A DNA stretch of 17,174 nt, taken from positions 1 through 17,174 of the forward strand of contig CANRZQ010000025.1 of assembly GCA_947644475.1 (NCBI GenBank), written 5' to 3'. Source of the DNA: an uncultured Muribaculaceae bacterium. Lineage in GTDB: Bacteria; Bacteroidota; Bacteroidia; Bacteroidales; Muribaculaceae. Below the pieces are notes generated by a model. The model made no database searches, was not told where the DNA came from, and was given only the letters and a program-made list of their open reading frames with translations. A program made the translations under genes and the position numbers. Position 1 is the first letter of the stretch. Every line of letters begins with the position of its first letter. Below are positions 1 through 8,362 of this stretch, in pieces.

Positions 1-259
1 ATATGTAACTTTGCAGAGAGGCAAGGCGGAGCATGCGCACACGGTTCTTATAGAGGCGCGCACATTCGAGACAGTGGGATATGTATCGGGCGGCCCGGAC
101 TATGTCGCCATGGCGGTCCATCACCACGGCGAGTTCTTCCAAAGAGGCAATCTCGCGGTTGGCAATCCTGGCATCGGCCAGGGCCGACATTATGAGGTAG
201 CGTATGTAATTATCCTCATCGCCAAGGCGGAGATAAAGTTGCGACATGGCCCAGGCGGC
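1..259 (-). CDS. Partial DUF6377-type transcriptional regulator fragment, cut at both ends
   Basis: Read on the - strand, bases 259 down to 2 form one open frame whose product starts AAWAMSQLYLRLGDED and continues through SALADARIANREIASLEELA and HGDIVRAARYISHCLECARL. From memory of the family, this is the pattern of Bacteroidetes DUF6377 proteins: TPR-like helices, then a membrane segment, coiled coil and C-terminal putative DNA-binding part. Only the late TPR-like part is present here. The frame meets an in-frame stop at 268-266 just upstream, so the true N-terminus is missing, and it runs off the left edge. The match begins exactly where the neighbouring + strand gene loses its family similarity, so this is foreign sequence joined to that gene. 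The ATG at 247 is internal to the motif and unlikely to be a real start. What it regulates cannot be told from this piece. Confidence 0.72.
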
Positions 260-3200
260 TCGGGCTCACGCGGCACGCTCACCGAGAATCCCGACGCCTC
301 GGGCAACCACTGGAACAATATCGCCCCGGCCACCGAAGGCGCCACCTCGATAGCCGCCAAAACATCGTTTGACAATATCGTTGACCGCCAAGGCGCCAAC
401 ACCGGCATATCTCTTTTCCTGTGCAACGCCTGGGGCGTGAACGGCGCAGGCGGCCTGTCGAACCCCGACGCCGCGCTGCTTGGCGACCTTGCCGTGGCCT
501 CCGCCACCACCGATTATATGTTCAACACCAACAACAGCGAGGGTGGCCGCTCGTTTGTGATACGCGGACTTGACTCGGGCAAGGGCTACCGCTTTACCAT
601 CTTCGGCTCGCGCAGCGCAGGCGACACGCGCCAGGGCCGCTATTCCATCTCGGGACAGAACGGATGGGCCACGGTGATGCAGGTGGCAGGCAACGGAATA
701 GGCGCCAACGGCGAGAACCAGAACACCGACAATGCCCCTGTGAGCGACATAATCTACCCCGACGCATCGGGCAACATCACTATATATATCACCAATGAGA
801 CCACCACATATGTGCCCTTGTCGTGCATGAAAATGGAGGCGGTTGACGGCAGGCGCACATTTGAAGGCACAACCGGGCGCACGTTCCTTTTCGACTTCGG
901 GTCCAACGGCTCTAACGCCGCGCGCGGCACCAAGACCGAAGGCAACTGGAACAATATTGTGAACGGCACAGCCGACAACTATTGCGCCGCCGGCAGTGAA
1001 TTCACAGGACTTATCGACAACACCGGAGCCGGCACCGGCATGACCCTTACCGTGAATTCCCGCTTCTCCACCAACGGCGGAAGCGGCGGTGGCGGCCTTG
1101 CCAATCCCGACGCGTCGCTTCTTGGCGACCTCGCCGTAGCCACGGCCACAAACGACTATTTCTACACCGAGACGGGAGAAACCAACCGCACAATGACATT
1201 CTCGGGCCTTGACCCGCGCAAAAGTTACCGGTTCAGCCTCTTCGGCACACGCAACAATGCCGAATGTCGCGTAGGCCTTTTCCATCTCGAAGGCATCAAT
1301 GAGTTTTACGGCGCGCAGCAGGTGGCCGGCAACGCCTTTACCTCCTCAGCCTCGCAAAACACGAAGAATCTTCTTATCTCCGACCCTATTTTCCCTACAT
1401 CAGACGGCACAATCACCCTCACCGTGATAAACAACGCCAAGACCTATGTGGCCCTCTCGGCCATGAAGATGGAAGAACTGTCGGGAATCGAACGTCCCGA
1501 CATCCGCTCCTACAAGTCGGTGACGCTCTCGGGCGACAACCTTATTCCCGGCGAATTGTCGTCGCTTACACCAATCGACCGCGCCAACTGGCAGGCCTGG
1601 GCCGAACTTCCGGCCGGAACACTCACACTTACCGCCATCGACGAGAACGACGAGGCCACCACACTGAACGTGGAGATACCCTCCAAAGGAATCTACCGCC
1701 TGAGCGTGAATCTCGACGAGGCCACCACAGAACTTTTCGAGGCCACCTACTTCTGCGTTGAAGGCAGCGCTGTGGGCGGCTGGAACACCGAAGGCGTGGA
1801 AATGACCTATATCGGCGCAGGCAAGTGGAACTTCAACGGCCGCCTCGAAGGCTACGACCGCGCATCAGACTCGGGACGCATCAATTTCGTCATGAACCGG
1901 TCGTGGAATTACCAGTACAAGCGTGTCGACGGCTCGGCCTATCAACTGTCGTATAACGAAGGATCGGACATTCCGCTCAATCCCGGCACATATGACATAA
2001 CAGTGGACCTGAACGAGATGACATGGAAAATAGCCAACGGACTCGACAGCCTCGACCCGTACCGCATAACCGTGATGGGCTCGTCGGTGTCCAACGGCCA
2101 GGGAGCCGACAACAACGAAGGATATGCCTTCATGTACGACAAACTTCTTGCCGAGCGCCATGCCTCGGGACAGAGCGACAATGAATTCTATATATCCAAC
2201 ATAGCCATCAACGGCAACTCCACAGTGAGCCTCCTCAACCGCTACGACGACCTCGAGCGCGAATTCGGACAGTATGTAGTATTTGCCGTGTCGCTCGGCA
2301 ACGAGGGCATCCACGGAGCCGCCAACCAGCAGGCAGTCTACAACCAATTCCTCACAAACATGCAGACCCTCATAGCCAAGGCCCGCGAGGACGGCAAGAC
2401 ACCCGTGGTGATGAACAACTATACGCGCGCCGACTTCAATGCCGACGACTACACATATATAATACGCATGAACGACGAGATAGCCGCGTGGGACGTGCCG
2501 TCGGTGAACATGCTCGGCGCCATCGACGACGGTGCCGGACACTGGGCTCCGGGCTATGACATATCCACCGACATCTACCACCCCAACACCGACGGCCACC
2601 GCGAATTCTTCTATGCCATGCCGCCGTCGATGTTCGACGCCCTCGCATCGGGGAAAACCCTCGCAATGGACCGCGTGATTTCCGATGAGCCTTATAACTT
2701 GACCGGCTCAGGCACCATAAAATTTGCCCCCGAAGCCACAGTACACTCATTTACACTCGCCCTCACGGCATCTATGGATGCCGACGGACTCCTCGCCACA
2801 GTGACATGTGCCGACGGCCGTGTCCTCACCATCTCGCGCCAAGGCTCAGAATGGGTGCTTGCCGCCGATGGTAAGCCGGTAGCGACGGTGGCCGCCGGCT
2901 CATCGCTCGACAACATAATGCTCACCCACAACTATGCGTCGAAGACACTGGCCCTGGCGGTGAACGACAGGCAGGAGGCAGCAACCGGCCATGAACTGTC
3001 GCCCGTGAGCGTGACGATAGGCGATGAAAGCACCCACAGCAAGGCCGTACGCCGAATAGGCGAGGTGATGTTCTACCGCTCGTCGATGCTCACGAACAAT
3101 CCTTTCGCATCTACCAAACTCAACAAATCGTCGCTCGAAATCTATGCCCCGATGCAGCCCGGCTCGCGTGCCGTGGAAATACCCAACCTGGCAATGTCTA

Positions 3201-3445
3201 CCAACACCATAAGCCTCAACGCCACCACCTCGGGCATAGAAGATGCAAACACTGCCAGTAATGACTTCATGGCCACCGGAGGCAACGGACAGATAACAAT
3301 CACATCGTCCTTCGTTACCCCCGTACAGGTATCAACCCTTGACGGGAGAGCAGTGCGCAGCCTTACGGTCGACGGCACAGCCACCGTCGGCAACATAGCG
3401 CCCGGTTTCTATCTTGTGAACCGCGCCAAAGTAATGGTAAGATAA
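248..3445 (+). CDS. Secreted multidomain SGNH/GDSL esterase with T9SS sorting tail, 5' end missing
   Basis: Probably a cell-surface or secreted carbohydrate esterase; the substrate is unknown. Two related ~200-residue domains come first (about 248-844 and 878-1480), sharing WNNI, NPDA-LLGDLAVA-AT-DY, GLD---YRF--FG-R and MKMEE-like ends. A SusE/SusF-like beta domain follows (about 1735-2035). The SGNH hydrolase domain (about 2060-2640) shows block I GSSVSNG with likely nucleophile Ser at 2084-2086, a block II-like INGNS, a block III-like LGNEG, and block V DIYHP with Asp 2570-2572 and His 2579-2581. A LamG-like domain (about 2700-3160) and a type IX sorting domain ending GFYLVNRAKVMVR (about 3290-3445) complete it. 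No signal peptide or start is visible. The frame stays open to the left edge (a TTG lies at 11), but bases before about 248 encode a different protein on the other strand, so I treat the gene as 5'-truncated. A terminator follows. Confidence 0.8.
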   Translation, partial: GPGGSGSRGTLTENPDASGNHWNNIAPATEGATSIAAKTSFDNIVDRQGANTGISLFLCNAWGVNGAGGLSNPDAALLGDLAVASATTDYMFNTNNSEGGRSFVIRGLDSGKGYRFTIFGSRSAGDTRQGRYSISGQNGWATVMQVAGNGIGANGENQNTDNAPVSDIIYPDASGNITIYITNETTTYVPLSCMKMEAVDGRRTFEGTTGRTFLFDFGSNGSNAARGTKTEGNWNNIVNGTADNYCAAGSEFTGLIDNTGAGTGMTLTVNSRFSTNGGSGGGGLANPDASLLGDLAVATATNDYFYTETGETNRTMTFSGLDPRKSYRFSLFGTRNNAECRVGLFHLEGINEFYGAQQVAGNAFTSSASQNTKNLLISDPIFPTSDGTITLTVINNAKTYVALSAMKMEELSGIERPDIRSYKSVTLSGDNLIPGELSSLTPIDRANWQAWAELPAGTLTLTAIDENDEATTLNVEIPSKGIYRLSVNLDEATTELFEATYFCVEGSAVGGWNTEGVEMTYIGAGKWNFNGRLEGYDRASDSGRINFVMNRSWNYQYKRVDGSAYQLSYNEGSDIPLNPGTYDITVDLNEMTWKIANGLDSLDPYRITVMGSSVSNGQGADNNEGYAFMYDKLLAERHASGQSDNEFYISNIAINGNSTVSLLNRYDDLEREFGQYVVFAVSLGNEGIHGAANQQAVYNQFLTNMQTLIAKAREDGKTPVVMNNYTRADFNADDYTYIIRMNDEIAAWDVPSVNMLGAIDDGAGHWAPGYDISTDIYHPNTDGHREFFYAMPPSMFDALASGKTLAMDRVISDEPYNLTGSGTIKFAPEATVHSFTLALTASMDADGLLATVTCADGRVLTISRQGSEWVLAADGKPVATVAAGSSLDNIMLTHNYASKTLALAVNDRQEAATGHELSPVSVTIGDESTHSKAVRRIGEVMFYRSSMLTNNPFASTKLNKSSLEIYAPMQPGSRAVEIPNLAMSTNTISLNATTSGIEDANTASNDFMATGGNGQITITSSFVTPVQVSTLDGRAVRSLTVDGTATVGNIAPGFYLVNRAKVMVR

Positions 3446-3476
3446 AATTCAGGTTTATTCTAATATTAAGGAAAAG

Positions 3477-3509
3477 GCATCCGGTGCGCGAGGCATCGGA
3501 TGCTTTTTT
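3477..3509 (+). terminator. Rho-independent terminator after the SGNH esterase gene
   Basis: Arms GCATCCGGTGC (3477-3487) and GCATCGGATGC (3493-3503) pair over 11 positions with one G-T wobble, around the five-base loop GCGAG, followed by six T. It lies 31 bases after the stop codon and isolates the esterase transcript from the gap beyond. Confidence 0.9.
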
Positions 3510-3929
3510 AGTGCCTTTCGCTGTAAAAAAAGTGTTGATAAGTATGTAGATAACCTGTTGATAACCCTGCAACAACTTTATAACAAGTTGATTTGCAATA
3601 TTCATTGAAAAATACATTAACCCATAAAATCAGGCGTGCAAATTCCGGACAAGGAAGATTTAACGCAGTTTTAAATATACTTTTCTACCAAAAATAGGGT
3701 TCGGTGTAATAAAAATTTATTAACTTTGCAGTTATGAACAGTATGTTGATAACTGTTGCAACTCTTTAAATGTCAAAGAAAACGACTGTTGATAACGTTG
3801 TAGAATATGTTTACAAACTTCAATAAGTCATATTTGCAAGTTTTCGGCCAAAAAGTTATCACTGTTATCAACATCCATTATTATTCTTGAAAGTTTTTAT
3901 TTTATTATTAAACTTATCCTATAAATAAA
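3510..3929. other. Candidate chromosomal replication origin (oriC) with DnaA-box-like 9-mers and AT-rich segment
   Basis: This non-coding stretch holds TGTTGATAA four times (3533-3541, 3556-3564, 3744-3752, 3787-3795) and its complement TTATCAACA once (3865-3873), plus a near copy TGTAGATAA (3545-3553). The 9-mer differs by one base from the E. coli DnaA box TTATCCACA. Right next to the last box, 3874-3929 is almost pure A/T, as expected of a DNA-unwinding element. In hand-counted 60-base lines, C exceeds G in the gene to the left (64 G, 101 C over five lines), while G exceeds C in nadA-leuS (109 G, 90 C over six lines), as at an origin. Against it: no dnaA gene is visible, although Bacteroidetes origins need not adjoin dnaA, and the C-ending codons of the ribosomal genes confuse skew further right. 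It could instead be a regulatory repeat cluster. Confidence 0.5.
3721..3728 (+). promoter_or_regulatory. Bacteroidetes -7 element (TAACTTTG), probable nadA promoter
   Basis: TAACTTTG matches the Bacteroidetes -7 consensus TAnnTTTG. The region about 20 bases upstream has only a weak -33 match (GTTCGG near 3699-3704). If used, transcription would begin near 3734 and give nadA an untranslated leader of about 195 bases that crosses three of the DnaA-box-like 9-mers. Confidence 0.5.
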
Positions 3930-4868
3930 ATGAATGTCGAAAACCCCGACATGCTCCGCAGCGAGATAGAGCAGTTGAAGAAGGACCGAGGCGCAGTGAT
4001 TCTGGCCCATTATTACCAAAAAGGGGAGATACAGGATCTTGCCGACTATATAGGCGACTCACTCGCCCTTGCCCAGATAGCGGCAGGCCTCGATGCCAAA
4101 GTGATTGTGCTGTGCGGGGTGCATTTCATGGGGGAGACCGCCAAGATACTTTGCCCCGACAAGACGGTGCTCGTGCCCGATGCCGCGGCGGGATGCTCGC
4201 TGGCCGACAGTTGCGACGCCAAAGAATTTGCCCGCTTCATAGAAGAGCATCCGGGCCACACGGTGATATCATATGTGAACACATCGGCAGATGTGAAGGC
4301 CCTCACCGATGTGCTGGTTACATCGTCGAACGCCCGCAAGATTGTGGAGACATTTCCCAAGGATGAAAAAATAATCTTCGGCCCCGACCGCAACCTGGGC
4401 AACTATATAAATTCTGTGACAGGCCGCAATATGGTGCTTTGGAACGGAGCGTGCCACGTTCACGAGCAGTTCTCGCTCGAAAAGATACTTGCCCTCAAAG
4501 CCGAGCATCCGGGAGCGAAGATACTCGTCCACCCCGAATGCAAGGGTCCGGTGCAGCGGCTTGCCGACAAGGTGGGCTCCACGGCCGCGTTGCTCAACTA
4601 TGCTAAGGAGAGCGACGCTGCGGAATTCATCGTGGCCACAGAGAGCGGCATCCTTCACCAGATGCGCAAGGATTGTCCGGAAAAGACATTTATACCGGCT
4701 CCGCCCGAAGACGGCACCTGCGCCTGCAACGAATGCTCGTTCATGAAACTCAACACCCTTGTGAAACTGCGCGACTGCCTGCGCGACATGGCGCCCGAGG
4801 TGCATGTCGACCCGGCCGTGGCCGAACGGGCGCGCAAGCCTATCGAGCGCATGCTTGAATTGAGTTAG
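3930..4868 (+). CDS. nadA: Quinolinate synthase A
   Basis: Cytosolic [4Fe-4S] enzyme that condenses iminoaspartate with dihydroxyacetone phosphate to quinolinate in de novo NAD synthesis. The 312 residues are normal for the family. Visible signatures are ILAHYYQ (24-30), the substrate-side DSLALA (43-48), GVHFMGETAKIL (63-74), and the cluster cysteines expected in AAGCSLADSC (Cys89), NGACHVHE (Cys175) and the C-terminal CACNEC segment (264-269). HPEC (201-204) is also typical. The ATG at 3930 sits after an A/T-rich stretch with no Shine-Dalgarno sequence, usual for this phylum. The partner genes nadB and nadC are not in the window, so it appears uncoupled from them here. It is followed after 84 bases by leuS, with no clear terminator between, so the two may be co-transcribed. 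Confidence 0.96.
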   Translation: MNVENPDMLRSEIEQLKKDRGAVILAHYYQKGEIQDLADYIGDSLALAQIAAGLDAKVIVLCGVHFMGETAKILCPDKTVLVPDAAAGCSLADSCDAKEFARFIEEHPGHTVISYVNTSADVKALTDVLVTSSNARKIVETFPKDEKIIFGPDRNLGNYINSVTGRNMVLWNGACHVHEQFSLEKILALKAEHPGAKILVHPECKGPVQRLADKVGSTAALLNYAKESDAAEFIVATESGILHQMRKDCPEKTFIPAPPEDGTCACNECSFMKLNTLVKLRDCLRDMAPEVHVDPAVAERARKPIERMLELS

Positions 4869-4883
4869 GCAAAAAAAGACGAT

Positions 4884-4923
4884 AAGGTCATTAAAGCCAT
4901 TAAGGACTTTAAGGTCATTAAAG
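4884..4923 (+). repeat. Short direct repeat in the nadA-leuS gap
   Basis: AAGGTCATTAAAG occurs at 4884-4896 and again at 4911-4923, a period of 27 bases, with the related CCATTAAGGACTTT between them. The block fills much of the 84-base gap. No promoter or terminator signature is visible in it. It looks like a low-complexity tandem repeat of unknown role. Confidence 0.7.
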
Positions 4924-4952
4924 AAAAGAAATTTAAAATAGATATATAAATA

Positions 4953-7727
4953 ATGGAATACAATCATAAAGATATAGAAAGCCGCTGGCAGCAGCAGTGG
5001 CGCGAAAAAGGAATTTACCGCGCGGAGATCGACCCCTCGCGTCCCAAGTTCTATGTGCTCGACATGTTCCCCTATCCCTCAGGGGCCGGGCTGCACGTAG
5101 GCCACCCGCTGGGATACATTGCCTCCGACATCTACTCGCGCTACAAGCGTCTCAACGGCTTCAATGTGCTCCACCCCATGGGCTACGATGCCTACGGCCT
5201 TCCTGCCGAGCAATATGCTATCAAGACCGGCCAGCACCCGGAGATAACAACAAACGAGAACATAGCGCGCTACCGTTCGCAACTCGACAAGATAGGCTTC
5301 TGCTATGACTGGGACCGCGAGATACGCACATGCGACCCCGACTATTATAAATGGACACAATGGGTGTTCCTGCGTCTTTTCAATTCTTATTACGACAAAG
5401 GCGCAGACAAGGCTCTGCCCATTTCTGACCTTGTGGCTCATTTCGAGAAAAATGGCTCGGAGGGAATAAATGCCGCCGAGACAAAGGAATTGCATTTCAC
5501 CGCCGACGAATGGAAGGCGATGGATGCCAAGGAAAAGAGCGATGTGCTGATGAACTACCGTCTGGCTTATCTCGGCACCACTATGGTGAACTGGTGTCCG
5601 AAACTGGGCACGGTGCTCGCCAACGACGAGGTGTCGGAAGGACGCTCGGTGCGCGACGGCTATCCCGTAGAGCAGAAGATGATGGACCAATGGTGCCTGC
5701 GCGTGTCGGCATATGCGCAGCGGTTGCTCGACGGCCTCGACCGTATCGACTGGAGCGATTCTCTGAAAGAGACCCAGCGCAACTGGATTGGACGCTCGGA
5801 AGGCGCGGAGATGCGCTTCAAGATAGCAGGCTCGGATATCGAACTTGAAATTTTCACCACGCGTGCCGACACGGTGTTTGGCGTCACTTTCATGGTGCTT
5901 GCTCCCGAGAGCATGTATGTGGATATGATAACCACCGATGAGCAGCGCGCCGCCGTGGACGAATACATTGCCTCGATAAAGCACAAGACCGAGCGTCAGC
6001 GCATGATTGAAAAGAAGGTGTCGGGTGTATTCTCCGGAGCATATGCGGTGAATCCGCTCACGGGCAAGGAAATTCCCGTGTGGATAAGCGACTATGTGCT
6101 TGCCGGCTACGGCACGGGCGCCATCATGGCGGTTCCGGCCCACGACAGCCGCGACTATGCCTTTGCCCGTCATTTCAACCTGCCTATTATTCCTCTTATC
6201 GAGGGTGCCGATGTGTCGGAGGAAAGTTTCGACGCCAAGGAAGGCCGCATGATAAATTCATCTTCCGACATACTCGACCTCAACGGCCTTGATGTGAAGG
6301 AAGCCATAGCAAAGACAAAAGCGCGCATCGCCGAGTTGGGAATAGGCAAGGTGAAGGTGAACTACCGTCTGCGCGACGCCATATTCAGCCGCCAGCGTTA
6401 CTGGGGCGAGCCTTTCCCCATCTATTACAAGGACGGCATCCCAACGGCGATGGACGACAAGGACCTTCCGGTGCTTCTTCCCGAGGTAGACAAATTCCTG
6501 CCCACCGAGACAGGCGAGCCTCCTCTGGGCCGCGCCAAGGACTGGAAGACAAAAGACGGCTATCCGATAGAATTGTGCACGATGCCGGGCTTTGCCGGGT
6601 CATCGGCCTACTATCTCCGCTATATGGACCCGCACAACAGCGAGGCGCTCGTTGGCAAGGAAGCCAATGAATACTGGGGCAGCGTCGACCTCTATCTCGG
6701 AGGCTCGGAGCACGCTACCGGCCACCTTATATACAGCCGTTTCTGGAACAAGTTCCTTTTCGACCTCGGCGTGGTGTGCGAGGACGAGCCTTTCCGCAAA
6801 CTTGTGAACCAGGGCATGATTCAGGGCCGCAGTTCGTTTGTGTACCGTGTGGGCGAGTCGAACACGTTTGTTTCGGCCGGCCTGCGCTCGCAATACGACG
6901 ACACACAGGAGAAGCATGTGGACATAAGCCTGGTGAACAACGACGTGCTCGACATCGAGGCCGCCCGCGCATGGGCACCCGAATTCAAGGATGCCGAGTT
7001 TATCCTCGAAGACGGCAAGTATATCTGCGGCTGGGCTGTGGAAAAAATGTCGAAGTCGAAATATAATGTGGTAAACCCCGACGATATGGTTGAGCGCTAT
7101 GGCGCCGACACCCTGCGTCTTTATGAAATGTTCCTCGGCCCCATCGAGCAGTCGAAGCCTTGGGATACAAACGGCATCGACGGCGTGTACCGCTTCATAA
7201 AGAAACTGTGGTCGCTTTTCTACGATAAGAACACCCTTCTCATCGACGACAGCGAGCCTACGGCCGAAAACCTCAAGACGCTTCACAAACTTATAAAGAA
7301 AGTGACCGGCGACATCGAGCAGTTCTCGTTCAACACTTCGGTGTCGGCGTTCATGATATGTGTCAACGAACTGTCGGCTCAGAAATGCCGCAGCCGCCGT
7401 GTCATGGAAGACCTTCTTGTTGTGCTTGCTCCTTTCGCTCCCCATGTGGCGGAGGAACTGTGGCATGCCATAGGCAACGGCACTTCGGTGTGCGACGCCA
7501 AATGGCCGGCATGGAATGAGGACTATATCAAGGACTCGACCGTGAAATATGCCGTGTCGTTCAACGGCAAGGCCCGCTTCACCATGGAAATGCCGGCCGA
7601 CGCCGGCAAAGATGCGGTTGAGGCCGCGGCTATGGCACACCAGGATTCGGCCAAGTGGCTTGCCGGCAAGACAGTCCGCAAGGTCATAGTGGTGCCAGGA
7701 AAGATTGTCAATATCGTGGTAGGGTAG
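4953..7727 (+). CDS. leuS: Leucyl-tRNA synthetase
   Basis: Class I aminoacyl-tRNA synthetase that charges tRNA-Leu. The 924 residues fit the bacterial family in its slightly long Bacteroidetes form. The HIGH signature is PYPSGAGLHVGH (40-51). The CP1 editing domain shows the threonine-rich FTTRADTVFG and GTGAIMAVPAHDSRDYAFA (from 387), in which Asp398 and Asp401 match the conserved aspartates of the hydrolytic editing pocket. The KMSKS loop is EKMSKSKYN (Lys698-Ser702). The anticodon-binding helical domain and the small C-terminal domain follow, so the protein appears complete and editing-competent. The ATG at 4953 follows an A/T-rich leader without a Shine-Dalgarno sequence. I see no TAnnTTTG promoter directly upstream, so transcription may come from before nadA. 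rdgB follows after 49 bases. Confidence 0.98.
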   Translation: MEYNHKDIESRWQQQWREKGIYRAEIDPSRPKFYVLDMFPYPSGAGLHVGHPLGYIASDIYSRYKRLNGFNVLHPMGYDAYGLPAEQYAIKTGQHPEITTNENIARYRSQLDKIGFCYDWDREIRTCDPDYYKWTQWVFLRLFNSYYDKGADKALPISDLVAHFEKNGSEGINAAETKELHFTADEWKAMDAKEKSDVLMNYRLAYLGTTMVNWCPKLGTVLANDEVSEGRSVRDGYPVEQKMMDQWCLRVSAYAQRLLDGLDRIDWSDSLKETQRNWIGRSEGAEMRFKIAGSDIELEIFTTRADTVFGVTFMVLAPESMYVDMITTDEQRAAVDEYIASIKHKTERQRMIEKKVSGVFSGAYAVNPLTGKEIPVWISDYVLAGYGTGAIMAVPAHDSRDYAFARHFNLPIIPLIEGADVSEESFDAKEGRMINSSSDILDLNGLDVKEAIAKTKARIAELGIGKVKVNYRLRDAIFSRQRYWGEPFPIYYKDGIPTAMDDKDLPVLLPEVDKFLPTETGEPPLGRAKDWKTKDGYPIELCTMPGFAGSSAYYLRYMDPHNSEALVGKEANEYWGSVDLYLGGSEHATGHLIYSRFWNKFLFDLGVVCEDEPFRKLVNQGMIQGRSSFVYRVGESNTFVSAGLRSQYDDTQEKHVDISLVNNDVLDIEAARAWAPEFKDAEFILEDGKYICGWAVEKMSKSKYNVVNPDDMVERYGADTLRLYEMFLGPIEQSKPWDTNGIDGVYRFIKKLWSLFYDKNTLLIDDSEPTAENLKTLHKLIKKVTGDIEQFSFNTSVSAFMICVNELSAQKCRSRRVMEDLLVVLAPFAPHVAEELWHAIGNGTSVCDAKWPAWNEDYIKDSTVKYAVSFNGKARFTMEMPADAGKDAVEAAAMAHQDSAKWLAGKTVRKVIVVPGKIVNIVVG

Positions 7728-7776
7728 AGTAGCCCTGCTTATATAATAAATCGTCATTATTTTCGTTATATCATAG

Positions 7777-8361
7777 ATGGAAATTGTCTTCGCCTCAAAC
7801 AACGGGCATAAACTTCAAGAAATACGTCAGATCGCGGGCGAGAGATTCAAAGTGCTCTCGCTTGCCGACATAGGCTGTGATGCCGACATCCCCGAAGATG
7901 GCGACACGCTCGAGGCCAATGCCCGCATCAAGGCGCGTTATGTAGCCTCCCGTTATGGTTGCGACTGCTTTGCCGACGACACCGGGCTGGAAGTAGAGGC
8001 CCTCGGCGGCGCCCCGGGTGTGCATTCTGCAAGATTTGCCCCGGGAGCCGGTCACGACTCGGCTGCCAATACCGCCCTGCTGCTTGAGAAACTTGAAGGC
8101 ACCGCCAACCGACGCGCGCGTTTCCGCACCGCCATATGTCTGATAATGGACGGTGAGGAGCATATGTTTGAAGGCATAGTCGACGGAGAGATTACAACTC
8201 GTCCGGCGGGAAAGGCCGGATTCGGCTATGACCCTGTATTCCGTCCCGAGGGATGGACAGCGACGTTTGCCGACGCATCTGCCGAAGAAAAGAATTCGGT
8301 GAGCCACCGCCGGCGCGCGCTCGACAACATGATGAAATTTATAGACGAAAAAATTGGTTAA
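7777..8361 (+). CDS. rdgB: dITP/XTP pyrophosphatase (RdgB/HAM1 family)
   Basis: Hydrolyses non-canonical purine nucleoside triphosphates (dITP, ITP, XTP) to the monophosphate and pyrophosphate, keeping deaminated bases out of DNA and RNA. The 194 residues are the usual family length. Visible motifs are the N-terminal SNNGHK (7-12), the catalytic and metal-binding FADDTGLEVEALGGAPGVHSAR (65-86, Asp68 the likely base), GFGYDPVF (148-155) and SHRRRAL (176-182). The start ATG at 7777 gives the conserved N-terminal beta strand MEIVFASNN. It lies 49 bases after leuS, and its stop is separated by a single base from the ATG of the PorZ-like gene, indicating one operon with possible translational coupling. 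Confidence 0.96.
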   Translation: MEIVFASNNGHKLQEIRQIAGERFKVLSLADIGCDADIPEDGDTLEANARIKARYVASRYGCDCFADDTGLEVEALGGAPGVHSARFAPGAGHDSAANTALLLEKLEGTANRRARFRTAICLIMDGEEHMFEGIVDGEITTRPAGKAGFGYDPVFRPEGWTATFADASAEEKNSVSHRRRALDNMMKFIDEKIG

Positions 8362-8362
8362 A

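Noticed and set aside
6..13. TAACTTTG promoter motif at the left edge
   Set aside because: It lies inside the coding region of the - strand fragment and has too little sequence upstream to show a -33 box.
11..250. Extension of the esterase gene back to the TTG at 11
   Set aside because: The added residues show no signal peptide and no similarity to the rest of the protein, while the opposite strand encodes a recognisable DUF6377 segment. The frame is open only by chance.
266..1285. Long - strand open frame opposite the esterase
   Set aside because: The product is a Val/Ala/Gly/Cys-rich shadow with no domain pattern; the + strand frame has clear tandem domains.
3689..3696. Complement of TATTTTTG as a - strand promoter in the nadA gap
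   Set aside because: No -33 match at the right spacing and no - strand gene downstream of it.
3510..3929. CRISPR or iteron-plasmid origin reading of the TGTTGATAA repeats
   Set aside because: The copies are 9 bases, irregularly spaced and in both orientations, without spacers, cas genes or a plasmid replication gene; a chromosomal DnaA-box cluster fits better.
5079..7802. Long - strand open frames opposite leuS
   Set aside because: They are shadows of a fully conserved leuS; His/Val/Ala-rich composition, no recognisable motif.
8354..8362. TTG at 8354 as start of the PorZ-like gene
   Set aside because: The ATG at 8363 yields a clean signal peptide and avoids overlap with rdgB.
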